Assembly (NCBI GenBank): GCA_049115495.1
Contig: JAGDZV010000002.1
Location: 186,001-250,000 of the forward strand
Source of the DNA: JACPUW01 sp049115495
GTDB taxonomy: Bacteria; Bacteroidota; Bacteroidia; CAILMK01; JACPUW01
Reading direction: 5' to 3'
Length of the DNA stretch: 64,000 nucleotides
Both the position numbers and the translations under genes were made by a program. Positions 30,532-37,774 of this stretch are shown here, piece by piece. The stretch's first letter is position 1. Every line of letters starts with the position of its first letter. The notes under the pieces are model-generated. The model ran no database searches. It was not told where the DNA came from and worked only from the letters and a program-made list of their open reading frames with translations.

Positions 30532-31820
30532 TGAGTGTTGAAGCGTTTGTTGCTAAGATCAAAACTTTTCCGTCGGCTAAGGAAATGTTTGTGCAAGAGC
30601 ATGGTTCTACAACCTACGGTCAATTCTTACAACTGGTTCAAAAAAAACGGGAATTTTTTAAAGAAAAAGGATGCTCGGATAAGGTAACGTTATGGCCAGA
30701 ATATTACAATGTTAATACGCCAATAGAACTAACAGCCTTAGCATTAGAAAAGGCAATCGTGATACCTTATCATTCAAAATCACCCGAAAGAGTTTTACCT
30801 TGGGTAGAAGTATCACCTTACGCATTAAATACTGATGCTAAGCAATTAGAGACTAATAAATATATTGATGAGTTAAAGTCAAAAAAAAGGGCAGGACTAA
30901 TAATATCGAGTACAGGAACAACAGGTAAACCTAAGTGGGTGGTTCATGATTTAGAACGACTTTTTGCAAAATATTTGAAGCTGAAGAACCCAAGAAAGGT
31001 CCCTTTCGTTTACCATATGGATAATGTCTCAGGCATAGAGCTATTTTTAAGTATTGCTTCAGCAGGTGGGCAGTTTCTAATGCCTAAAAGTTCACATCCA
31101 CAAAATTTTAGTGATGGAATGACAAAGCTCGGCCACACAGCAGATTTGTTAAGTCTCACACCTACGTATTTACGACTTGCATTAATGAATTGGAAATCAG
31201 AGACTTTTCAAAATGTGAAAGATGTGAATTTGGGAGGGGAACGGCTTATTAAGTCAGATTTAGAAAATTTTCAAAAAGCCTTGCCATTAGCTAGAATACA
31301 CTCTTTTTATGGTACTACTGAAAGCAGTAGCATTCAAACAAAAACACTTAAGGGAACCAATTTTGTAAAATGGGGATGTGAAGGTGTAAACTTTAAAGTT
31401 TGCCAAGGTGAGCTTTTTTTGAAAAAAGAAGGATATCATATGTTAGGGTATCTAACCGAAGAATTAAGTCCCAAAGACAACTGGTATCCCACAGGAGATT
31501 TGGTTGAACCAAGAGATTATGGTTATTATGAAATAGTTGGGCGTAAAGACGCTAGATTCAACGTTGGTGGAAAACAAGTAGACCCATTAATTGTAGAGCA
31601 AGTCTTGCTAAACTTTGGAGTGCCAGACTGTAGAGTATATTCCGAAGAAAATTCGCTTTTAGGAAACATAGTTGTGGCGAAGTTGCAATTGGAAAAAAGT
31701 AAGGATGTTGAAGCTGCACTAAGAAAGCACTGTTCTGAAAACTTGCCGCCGCACGCCTGCCCAATAAGATATATTTACACAAACAATTTTGGTATGAATA
31801 ACCGATTTAAACGCAATTAG
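30531..31820 (+). CDS. AMP-forming acyl/aminoacyl ligase (ANL superfamily)
   Basis: 429 residues, shorter than most acyl-CoA synthetases (about 500-600). P-loop SSTGTTGKPK (about 126-135), YGTTE (260-264), TGDLVE (321-326), GRKDARFNVGGKQVDP (337-352) and a C-terminal NNRFKRN with Lys427 as possible catalytic lysine. It activates a carboxylate as acyl-AMP and probably transfers it to the operon's carrier protein. The specificity pocket cannot be read by eye. 1-bp overlap with the SDR gene. Confidence 0.87.
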   Translation: MSVEAFVAKIKTFPSAKEMFVQEHGSTTYGQFLQLVQKKREFFKEKGCSDKVTLWPEYYNVNTPIELTALALEKAIVIPYHSKSPERVLPWVEVSPYALNTDAKQLETNKYIDELKSKKRAGLIISSTGTTGKPKWVVHDLERLFAKYLKLKNPRKVPFVYHMDNVSGIELFLSIASAGGQFLMPKSSHPQNFSDGMTKLGHTADLLSLTPTYLRLALMNWKSETFQNVKDVNLGGERLIKSDLENFQKALPLARIHSFYGTTESSSIQTKTLKGTNFVKWGCEGVNFKVCQGELFLKKEGYHMLGYLTEELSPKDNWYPTGDLVEPRDYGYYEIVGRKDARFNVGGKQVDPLIVEQVLLNFGVPDCRVYSEENSLLGNIVVAKLQLEKSKDVEAALRKHCSENLPPHACPIRYIYTNNFGMNNRFKRN

Positions 31821-31822
31821 AT

Positions 31823-32794
31823 TTGGTGCTAAAGAGTGATGTTGAAATTTTCACCCAGCCGGTGCAATGGTTAGATTACGATCGCTATCAAGTTGATTTA
31901 GAGTTAAATCATAAAATGAATGCGGCGCATGGTTTTACAGGCTCGCTTTGTTACTTAAATCATAATGATTTTTTTGATCCTTGGTTGTTGGCTTCTCAGT
32001 TGGTTTGTAAAACAGGTTTAAAGCCATTGGTAGCTGTAAATCCAGCTTACCATCACCCTTATATTATTGCACGTTCGGTTTTTACGCTTTCTCAAATGCG
32101 TAATGGACCAATTTCTCTCAATTTTATTGCGGGAACAGCAACTACCGATTTGCAACAAATAGGAGAGATGTATGATAAAAAGAGAAGATATGAAAGGCTG
32201 GGTGAGATGATGCAGATAGTGCACAACTACTTATTTAAAAAAGAACCTTGGAGTTTTGAGGGAAGCTATTACAATATAGAGTGCTCTTCTTTTTTAGGAG
32301 ATTTAGCGAGTAAACCAGATTTTTTTGTGGCAGGTCATTCCAACGATGCCATACAATTGTCAAATAAATTTGATGGAGTTTGGGCCCGATCATTATTAGC
32401 AGATGACTTGATAAAATCAGAAAAAGAAAATAATGTAGCATTGGGCTTTGGTCTATTTGTGGGTGAAAATGCTGAGCAAGCCAAGCAAGCCTTATCAAAA
32501 AAGTTGGGTTTGAATAAGTCAAGCGATGTGCTTTTTAGATTGAAAATGGCAAATACTGATGCGCAATGGAAGAAAGAACAATCTAAGACATTAGACTCAG
32601 CTGATTTACCAGTAAACTATTTTGCTCAAACGATTAAGAGTCAAGTTAATGTACCTTTTTTGGTAGGTACTGAGAATGAGTTAAGTTCTTTGGTTAGAAA
32701 GCAAATTTTAGACCGCGGTATTAAAAAGTTTATTCTCCCAGTTATTGATGAAATTGGGTATGAAATGATTAAGAATGTATTTGCTAAAATTTGA
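31823..32794 (+). CDS. Luciferase-like (LLM) flavin-dependent monooxygenase
   Basis: 323 residues, TTG start (GTG at 31826 is an alternative), 2 bp after the ligase stop. Bacterial luciferase-like TIM-barrel features: KPLVAVNPAYHHPYIIARSVFTLSQMRNG and FIAGTATTDLQQIGEMYDKKRRYERLGEMMQIV, then FFVAGHSNDAIQLSNKF. LLM enzymes use reduced flavin and oxygen; some act on carrier-bound amino acids in nonribosomal pathways, which fits the ligase and carrier upstream. It is the last gene of the operon, closed by a bidirectional terminator. Confidence 0.85.
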   Translation: MVLKSDVEIFTQPVQWLDYDRYQVDLELNHKMNAAHGFTGSLCYLNHNDFFDPWLLASQLVCKTGLKPLVAVNPAYHHPYIIARSVFTLSQMRNGPISLNFIAGTATTDLQQIGEMYDKKRRYERLGEMMQIVHNYLFKKEPWSFEGSYYNIECSSFLGDLASKPDFFVAGHSNDAIQLSNKFDGVWARSLLADDLIKSEKENNVALGFGLFVGENAEQAKQALSKKLGLNKSSDVLFRLKMANTDAQWKKEQSKTLDSADLPVNYFAQTIKSQVNVPFLVGTENELSSLVRKQILDRGIKKFILPVIDEIGYEMIKNVFAKI

Positions 32795-32861
32795 AAAGGC
32801 AAAACTGAATAGAGTATTGTGGTTAAAGAAAAACTAAAGAACGGTATTTTAATCAAAAAAA

Positions 32862-32900
32862 AATCCCCTTCCAAATTGATTTGAAAGGGGATTCTAATAT
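32862..32900. terminator. Bidirectional terminator between LLM gene and sigma factor gene
   Basis: AATCCCCTT (32862-32870) and AAGGGGATT (32885-32893) pair perfectly; after one C-A mismatch the stem continues CAAAT/ATTTG. It is flanked by A-rich and T-rich sequence, usable on both strands. Confidence 0.9.
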
Positions 32901-32919
32901 TTTCAATAAAGCTACTAAT

Positions 32920-33783
32920 CTAACCTAAGTAGGTTTTTAGCAATTTGCTTTTGCTTGATTTTCTTAGTTTTCTAAGAGCTTTTTCCTTGATTTGACGCAC
33001 ACGCTCACGAGTTAGGTTCACTTTCTCGCTAATGTCTTCATAACTATGAGGCATGTTGTTATCTAGGCCAAAATGTAGCCTTAATATTTCTCTTTCTTTT
33101 TCAGAAAGAATACCCATTACTCTTGAAATCTCTCTTTGAAGCGACTCGTGTAATAAGCCTTTATCAGGATTTGGTTCTTGATCGTTTGGTAGAAGCGTTA
33201 ACAAACTGGCGTCTTCATCCTCATTAATCGGAGCATCAATACTCACGTGTCTTGATGAAGTTGAAAGTGTAGTTTCAATCTCTTCTTGCGGAAGCTCTAA
33301 TCTATCGGCAATCTCGCTAGTTGTAGCTTCACGCTCGTGCTCTTGTTCAAGAGCTGCAGCCGCTGCGCCAATTTTACTTAGCGAACCTACCTTGTTAAGC
33401 GGTAAACGAACAAGTCTTGATTGATCGGCCAATGCTTGTAATATAGATTGACGAATCCACCATACAGCGTAAGAGATGAATTTGAAACCACGTGTTTCGT
33501 CAAATCTTTGGGCTGCTTTTATAAGACCTAGGTTTCCTTCATTAATTAAGTCACCTAAAGTTAATCCTTGGTTTTGATACTGCTTGGCAACCGATACTAC
33601 GAACCTTAGGTTGGCATTAACCAATCTTTCCAAGGCCAGTTGATCACCTTCTTTTATTCTTTTAGCCAGTTCTACCTCTTCCTGAGGTGTAATCATTTCT
33701 ACCTTAGATATTTCATTAAGGTATTTATCTAATGATTTGTTTTCGCGGTTGGTAAACTGCTTACTAATCTTGAGCTGTCTCAT
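32920..33783 (-). CDS. rpoD: RNA polymerase primary sigma factor
   Basis: 287 residues, the normal short form in Bacteroidota, lacking region 1.1 and the non-conserved insert. Region 1.2 (SLDKYLNEISKVEMITPQEE), 2.1-2.4 (LVNANLRFVVSVAKQY, GNLGLIKAAQRFD, FKFISYAVWWIRQSI), region 3 (SLSKIGAAAAALEQEH) and 4.2 (HSYEDISEKVNLTRERVRQIKEKALRKL) are complete. It recognises the TAnnTTTG/TTTG promoters seen across this window. A -7 box TACTTTTG precedes it at 33924-33917, with a long leader of about 130 nt. Confidence 0.97.
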   Translation of the reverse strand: MRQLKISKQFTNRENKSLDKYLNEISKVEMITPQEEVELAKRIKEGDQLALERLVNANLRFVVSVAKQYQNQGLTLGDLINEGNLGLIKAAQRFDETRGFKFISYAVWWIRQSILQALADQSRLVRLPLNKVGSLSKIGAAAAALEQEHEREATTSEIADRLELPQEEIETTLSTSSRHVSIDAPINEDEDASLLTLLPNDQEPNPDKGLLHESLQREISRVMGILSEKEREILRLHFGLDNNMPHSYEDISEKVNLTRERVRQIKEKALRKLRKSSKSKLLKTYLG

Positions 33784-33916
33784 GCAACAGAAGAATTTTT
33801 AATTGTAAATCAATAACTAGTACAGGATTTGAATTTTGGCCAACTTAAGTGTTCGAATCAATAAAGAAAAATCTTTGGCTTTTTTGGCTCTCAATTCTGC
33901 TGTAATTTTGAACGTG

Positions 33917-33924
33917 CAAAAGTA
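33917..33924 (-). promoter_or_regulatory. -7 box of rpoD
   Basis: TACTTTTG followed by CACG on the minus strand, 134 bp before the ATG; the -33 element is not clear. Confidence 0.5.
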
Positions 33925-33980
33925 CTAAACTTTATACACTCCATCATAACGCAAATAGTTTTAAATAGTTGTCTTCATTT

Positions 33981-34979
33981 ATGTTAAAGGATAAAATACA
34001 AGAAGCCCTTGGCGAGTTAAAGCAGGTTGCTCCTCAAAACGCGGATGAGCTTGAAGAGTTGAGAATTAAGTTTTTAGGAAAAAAAGGACTGCTTTCGTCG
34101 TTCTATGCTTCTTTAAAAGAAGTTCCTAACGAAGAGAAAAAAGCTTTTGGTCAGCTTATTAATGAGCTCAAAAATGAAGCAACTGGTAAAATAGATGAAT
34201 ACAAAAGTGCTTTGGCGGCCAAGCGTTCAAAAGCAGAAGCCAATGCCATTGATTTAACCCTGCCCTCAACAGTTTACCAACAAGGAGCAAAACATCCTTT
34301 AACGCTTATAAAGGAGCAATTAGTTGAGATTTTCGGAAGAATTGGTTTCGATGTTGCCGAAGGGCCTGAAGTAGTGGATGAATGGACCAATTTTTCTGCA
34401 TTGAACATGCCTGATGATCACCCGGCGAGAGATATGCAGGATACATTCTTTGTAAAAAACCTTGATAATCATGTGTTGCGTACGCATACTTCGGGCGTGC
34501 AAGTACAAGAAATGCTTAAAGGAGAACCTCCGCTCAGAATAATTTCTCCGGGCATGGTATTTAGGAAAGATAACGATGCAACGCACTCACCATTCTTTCA
34601 TCAGGTTGAAGGCTTATATATTGATAAAAACGTGTCGTTCAAAGATTTAAAGCAAACGCTTTTTTATTTTGTAAAGGAGCTTTTTGGCGAAGACACAAAG
34701 TTCAGGCTTAGACCAAGTTATTTTCCATTTACTGAGCCAAGTGCAGAAATGGATATTGAATGGATTAAAAATGGCAAAAGCGGTTGGATGGAAATTTTGG
34801 GTTGTGGCATGGTTGATCCTGCAGTACTTACAAATTGCGGAATAGATGCAAACGAATACACTGGCTATGCATTTGGAATAGGCATAGAGAGAATTGCCAT
34901 GTTAAAATATGGTATTAATGATATAAGGGTGTTCTACGAAAACGATCTTCGCTTTTTAAGTCAATTTACTGCCGTTTAA
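33981..34979 (+). CDS. pheS: Phenylalanine-tRNA ligase alpha subunit
   Basis: 332 residues from ATG 33981 (MLKDKIQEALGELKQ); the TTG four codons earlier is less likely. N-terminal coiled coil (1-85), then class II catalytic core: motif 2 region ISPGMVFRKDNDATHSPFFHQVEGLYID, FRLRPSYFPFTEPSAEMDIE, WMEILGCGMVDP, motif 3 GYAFGIGIERIAMLKYGI. It charges tRNA-Phe together with PheT, which is not in the window, so pheS and pheT are separated here. The next gene overlaps the stop by 1 bp. Confidence 0.97.
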   Translation: MLKDKIQEALGELKQVAPQNADELEELRIKFLGKKGLLSSFYASLKEVPNEEKKAFGQLINELKNEATGKIDEYKSALAAKRSKAEANAIDLTLPSTVYQQGAKHPLTLIKEQLVEIFGRIGFDVAEGPEVVDEWTNFSALNMPDDHPARDMQDTFFVKNLDNHVLRTHTSGVQVQEMLKGEPPLRIISPGMVFRKDNDATHSPFFHQVEGLYIDKNVSFKDLKQTLFYFVKELFGEDTKFRLRPSYFPFTEPSAEMDIEWIKNGKSGWMEILGCGMVDPAVLTNCGIDANEYTGYAFGIGIERIAMLKYGINDIRVFYENDLRFLSQFTAV

Positions 34980-35428
34980 TGAGAGAGCAAACCGTTAGAG
35001 AGTTTTCCTATTCAAAGCGTTATAAATTTACATTCATATGGCTTAGCAACATATTGTTGGTGCTGCTAACGCTCTCTTTGGTTTATTGGAAACCGGTCCT
35101 TGCCGGGCTCAACTTTTTTGCCTGGTCACTAAACTATTATTTCTTAGGAATTTCCTTTAACAAAAAGCTATTCGTTAGTAATGAAGGAAAGTTTGTATAC
35201 CGAAATGTTTTAAGACGAAGATTATCGTTTAATGTTGAAGATATTGAGGAAGTAAAGCTTACATCAGTACGTAAAGGCTTAATGTTAAAGCTCTCAGACA
35301 GCAAAGGCTTTGTTTACTTAACACCTTACTGGCGCAATTCAAAAACGCTTTTTCGTTTTATAATTAATAGGATAGACCCAGCAAAGATTAAAGAAAGGGA
35401 CAAATTGATATCAGCCTTTAACTTGTAG
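34979..35428 (+). CDS. Small membrane protein with PH-like cytoplasmic part
   Basis: 149 residues. Two hydrophobic helices at about 17-35 and 39-57 (FIWLSNILLVLLTLSLVYW, AGLNFFAWSLNYYFLGI), then a strand-rich basic domain (KLFVSNEGKFVYRNVLRRRLSF, EEVKLTSVRKGLMLKLSDS) like the bacterial PH/DUF304 type. The family is not firmly recognised. It starts on the last base of the pheS stop (TAATG), which implies co-translation, though a link to tRNA charging is not expected. Confidence 0.7.
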   Translation: MREQTVREFSYSKRYKFTFIWLSNILLVLLTLSLVYWKPVLAGLNFFAWSLNYYFLGISFNKKLFVSNEGKFVYRNVLRRRLSFNVEDIEEVKLTSVRKGLMLKLSDSKGFVYLTPYWRNSKTLFRFIINRIDPAKIKERDKLISAFNL

Positions 35429-35438
35429 CAGGGCGGTT

Positions 35439-35446
35439 TACCTTTG
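35439..35446 (+). promoter_or_regulatory. -7 box of the 3-hydroxyacyl-CoA dehydrogenase gene
   Basis: TACCTTTG, 18 bp before the ATG at 35465, is an exact consensus match. Confidence 0.6.
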
Positions 35447-35464
35447 ACAAAATTTTCTTAAAGC

Positions 35465-36325
35465 ATGAATATTACTGATATTAAAAGAGTGGCAATAATT
35501 GGTGCGGGTACCATGGGGCTTGGAATTGCTCAAGTATTTGCTCAAAAAGGTTTTGAAACCATTCTTTTTGATCTTCATGATACGGCTTTGGAAAAAGCCA
35601 AATCTAGAATTGCAAAAAACCTAGAAGGTGCGGTTAAACGCGGGAAACTTACTGAAACGGAAAAGGAAGCAACTCAAGGCAGACTTGCATATAGTAAGCA
35701 GTTTTCAGACTTAAAAGCCGATTTTATTTTAGAAGCGATTCTTGAGAAAGTTGACCTTAAAGTTGACCTGTTTAATAGATTACATGAGCAAAACAATGCT
35801 GATGTAATTTTTGCTACCAACACCAGTACCATACCAATTACTCAAATAGGAGCACAAATTCCTAACCCTAAAAGGCTCATTGGAATGCACTTTTTTAACC
35901 CAGCGCATATAATGAAATTGGTTGAAGTTATTTCTGGAGCAGCCACAAGTCCTGAAATTGCGAAGCTTACCTATGATTTAGCAGCGCACCTTGGCAAAAA
36001 ACCTGTAATGGCAAAAGATGCTCCAGGTTTTATTGTAAATAGGGTTGCTCGTCATTTTTATGTTGAGTCGCTAAAAGTTTTAGAAGAAAATGTAACTGAC
36101 CACGAAGGGATTGATAAATTGCTTGAATCAAGTGGTTTTAAAATGGGCCCTTTTAAGTTAATGGACCTAATTGGAGTTGATACCAACTTCTCAGTCACTT
36201 CATCTATGCATGCGAGTTTTCATGGAGACAGTAAGTTTAGACCAAGCAGAATACAAGAGCAAAAAGTTTTTGCTGGACACAATGGAAGAAAATCAGGAAA
36301 GGGATTTTACGATTATTCAGAATAA
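35465..36325 (+). CDS. 3-hydroxyacyl-CoA (3-hydroxybutyryl-CoA) dehydrogenase
   Basis: 286 residues, the length of stand-alone Hbd/PaaH enzymes. Rossmann fold VAIIGAGTMGLGIAQVFAQKG, LEAILEKVDLKVDLF, the signature IGMHFFNPAHIMKLVEVI with catalytic His and, in the C-terminal domain, KDAPGFIVNRVARHFYVES and FKLMDLIGVDTNF. It oxidises 3-hydroxyacyl-CoA to 3-oxoacyl-CoA with NAD. No other beta-oxidation genes are near, so its pathway (butyrate-type, phenylacetate or fatty-acid degradation) is not settled. Confidence 0.92.
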   Translation: MNITDIKRVAIIGAGTMGLGIAQVFAQKGFETILFDLHDTALEKAKSRIAKNLEGAVKRGKLTETEKEATQGRLAYSKQFSDLKADFILEAILEKVDLKVDLFNRLHEQNNADVIFATNTSTIPITQIGAQIPNPKRLIGMHFFNPAHIMKLVEVISGAATSPEIAKLTYDLAAHLGKKPVMAKDAPGFIVNRVARHFYVESLKVLEENVTDHEGIDKLLESSGFKMGPFKLMDLIGVDTNFSVTSSMHASFHGDSKFRPSRIQEQKVFAGHNGRKSGKGFYDYSE

Positions 36326-36328
36326 GCA

Positions 36329-37207
36329 ATGGCAATAAACTATAAAATATTAAGCCCAGATAGATTTACCGAATACGAGATTATCGATTGTGGTAATGGC
36401 AAAAAGCTTGAGCGTTTTGGTAAGGTAAGGCTCATAAGGCCAGAGCCCGCCGCAAACTGGAAACCTCAGCTATCTTTTGATGAATGGAAGAGTGTGGCAA
36501 ACGCTCAATTCATTTCTCAAGATGGGCAAAAAGGCAAGTGGGAAATGCTTAAGGAAACAGATACTACATGGCGTTTAGGATATAAAAGCTCTGATGTAAA
36601 CCTTAGCTTTATGCTAAAGCTCACGTCATTTAAGCATGTAGGGCTTTTTCCCGAGCAATGTGTGCATTGGGATTATATTTACAGGGCGTCAAAATCACTA
36701 AGTAAACCCAAAGTTTTAAATCTTTTTGCTTACACAGGTGCTGCATCTATAGCGGCTAAAGCTGCCGGCGCGGACGTTATTCATCTTGAAGGCTTAAAAC
36801 AATTGGTAGGTTGGGCCAGGCAAAACATGGAGCTTAACAAACTTGATAATATTAGATGGTTAATTGAAGATGCGCTCAAGTTTGTAAAAAGAGAAGTGAA
36901 AAGGGGAAATAAATACAACGGAATTATAATGGACCCTCCAAGCTTTGGTATTGGTCCTGCTGGCGAGCGCTTTGTGTTAGATGACCAATTGGGCGAATTG
37001 ATTGGCCATGTTGGCAAACTTCTAGATCATAAAAGCTTTGTAGTTTGCAACAGCTACTCATATAAATTCTCAGCATTAACATTGAGTAATATGTTTAGTC
37101 GCCATTTGCAAAAGCAGCATTTTTCAGAATTAGGAGAACTAGCCACACCATTTGGTCAAAACAAGCATTTATCGCATGGTGTGTTTTTTAGAAGTAAGAA
37201 CTTTTAG
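36329..37207 (+). CDS. Class I SAM-dependent rRNA methyltransferase (RlmI/RlmK-like)
   Basis: 292 residues. N-terminal strand-rich part (residues 1-110), then SAM-binding motif I LNLFAYTGAASIAAKAAGA and the target-base motif IIMDPPSFGIGP. Motif II reads HLEGLKQLVGWARQN, with Glu where many relatives have Asp. Such enzymes methylate cytosine or guanine in 23S rRNA; exact target unknown. It starts 3 bp after the dehydrogenase stop, so the two share a transcript. Confidence 0.87.
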   Translation: MAINYKILSPDRFTEYEIIDCGNGKKLERFGKVRLIRPEPAANWKPQLSFDEWKSVANAQFISQDGQKGKWEMLKETDTTWRLGYKSSDVNLSFMLKLTSFKHVGLFPEQCVHWDYIYRASKSLSKPKVLNLFAYTGAASIAAKAAGADVIHLEGLKQLVGWARQNMELNKLDNIRWLIEDALKFVKREVKRGNKYNGIIMDPPSFGIGPAGERFVLDDQLGELIGHVGKLLDHKSFVVCNSYSYKFSALTLSNMFSRHLQKQHFSELGELATPFGQNKHLSHGVFFRSKNF

Positions 37208-37254
37208 GTATAAAAACTCATGAAGTTTTTTTGCATCAGAAAGTAAATTGTTAC

Positions 37255-37262
37255 TACTTTTG
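37255..37262 (+). promoter_or_regulatory. Promoter of rplS
   Basis: -7 box TACTTTTG at 37255-37262 with TTTG ending at 37233, 21 bp upstream: both Bacteroidota elements at standard spacing. The ATG lies 37 bp downstream. Confidence 0.75.
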
Positions 37263-37298
37263 CACTTCGATTTTTTTCAAGGCCCAAAACGTAGCGTC

Positions 37299-37646
37299 AT
37301 GAACCCGATACTAAGAGAAATCCAGAAAGATAATTTAAGAACAGATATTCCTGATTTTCAAGCAGGTGATACCGTAACTGTTTACTATAAAATTAAAGAA
37401 GGAGATAAAGAGCGTATTCAGCCATTTACTGGTGTGGTACTTCAAAGAAGAAGCAGTGGTGCTACCGAAACGTTTACCGTTCGCAAAATTTCTGGCGGTA
37501 TTGGCGTTGAAAGAATCATTCCAGTTCACTCTCCATTTATCGATAAACTTTTGGTTAACAAAAGAGGTAAAGTAAGAAGAGCCAGAATTTTCTATCTACG
37601 TGAGTTAACTGGTAAGAAAGCCAGAATTAAAGAGCGTAAGATTTAA
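37299..37646 (+). CDS. rplS: 50S ribosomal protein L19
   Basis: 115 residues from ATG 37299. The longer frame from 37248 would begin inside the promoter and adds 17 residues unlike L19. DIPDFQAGDTVTVYYKIKEG, RIQPFTGVVLQRRSSGATET, FTVRKISGGIGVERIIPVHS and KVRRARIFYLRELTGKKARI are diagnostic. L19 sits at the subunit interface. It stands alone here, 12 kb from trmD, with which it is commonly linked in other bacteria. Confidence 0.98.
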   Translation: MNPILREIQKDNLRTDIPDFQAGDTVTVYYKIKEGDKERIQPFTGVVLQRRSSGATETFTVRKISGGIGVERIIPVHSPFIDKLLVNKRGKVRRARIFYLRELTGKKARIKERKI

Positions 37647-37674
37647 TCTTGTTGATAAATACATCACTCAATAT

Positions 37675-37706
37675 AAAAGGGAAGTTTTCATACTTCCCTT
37701 TTTTTG
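37675..37706 (+). terminator. Terminator of rplS
   Basis: An 11-bp stem, AAAAGGGAAGT / ACTTCCCTTTT, with a 6-nt loop and a T tract starting within the second arm. Confidence 0.95.
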
Positions 37707-37774
37707 TTCTTTAATTTCGAAACAGGTTTTCTGCAAACACCAATCTTTCCGCAGGCCAATTCCAAATTATTTAG

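Noticed and set aside
37248..37298. N-terminal extension of L19 from the longer open frame
   Set aside because: The extension is translated from the promoter's own -7 region and leader and does not resemble any L19 N-terminus.
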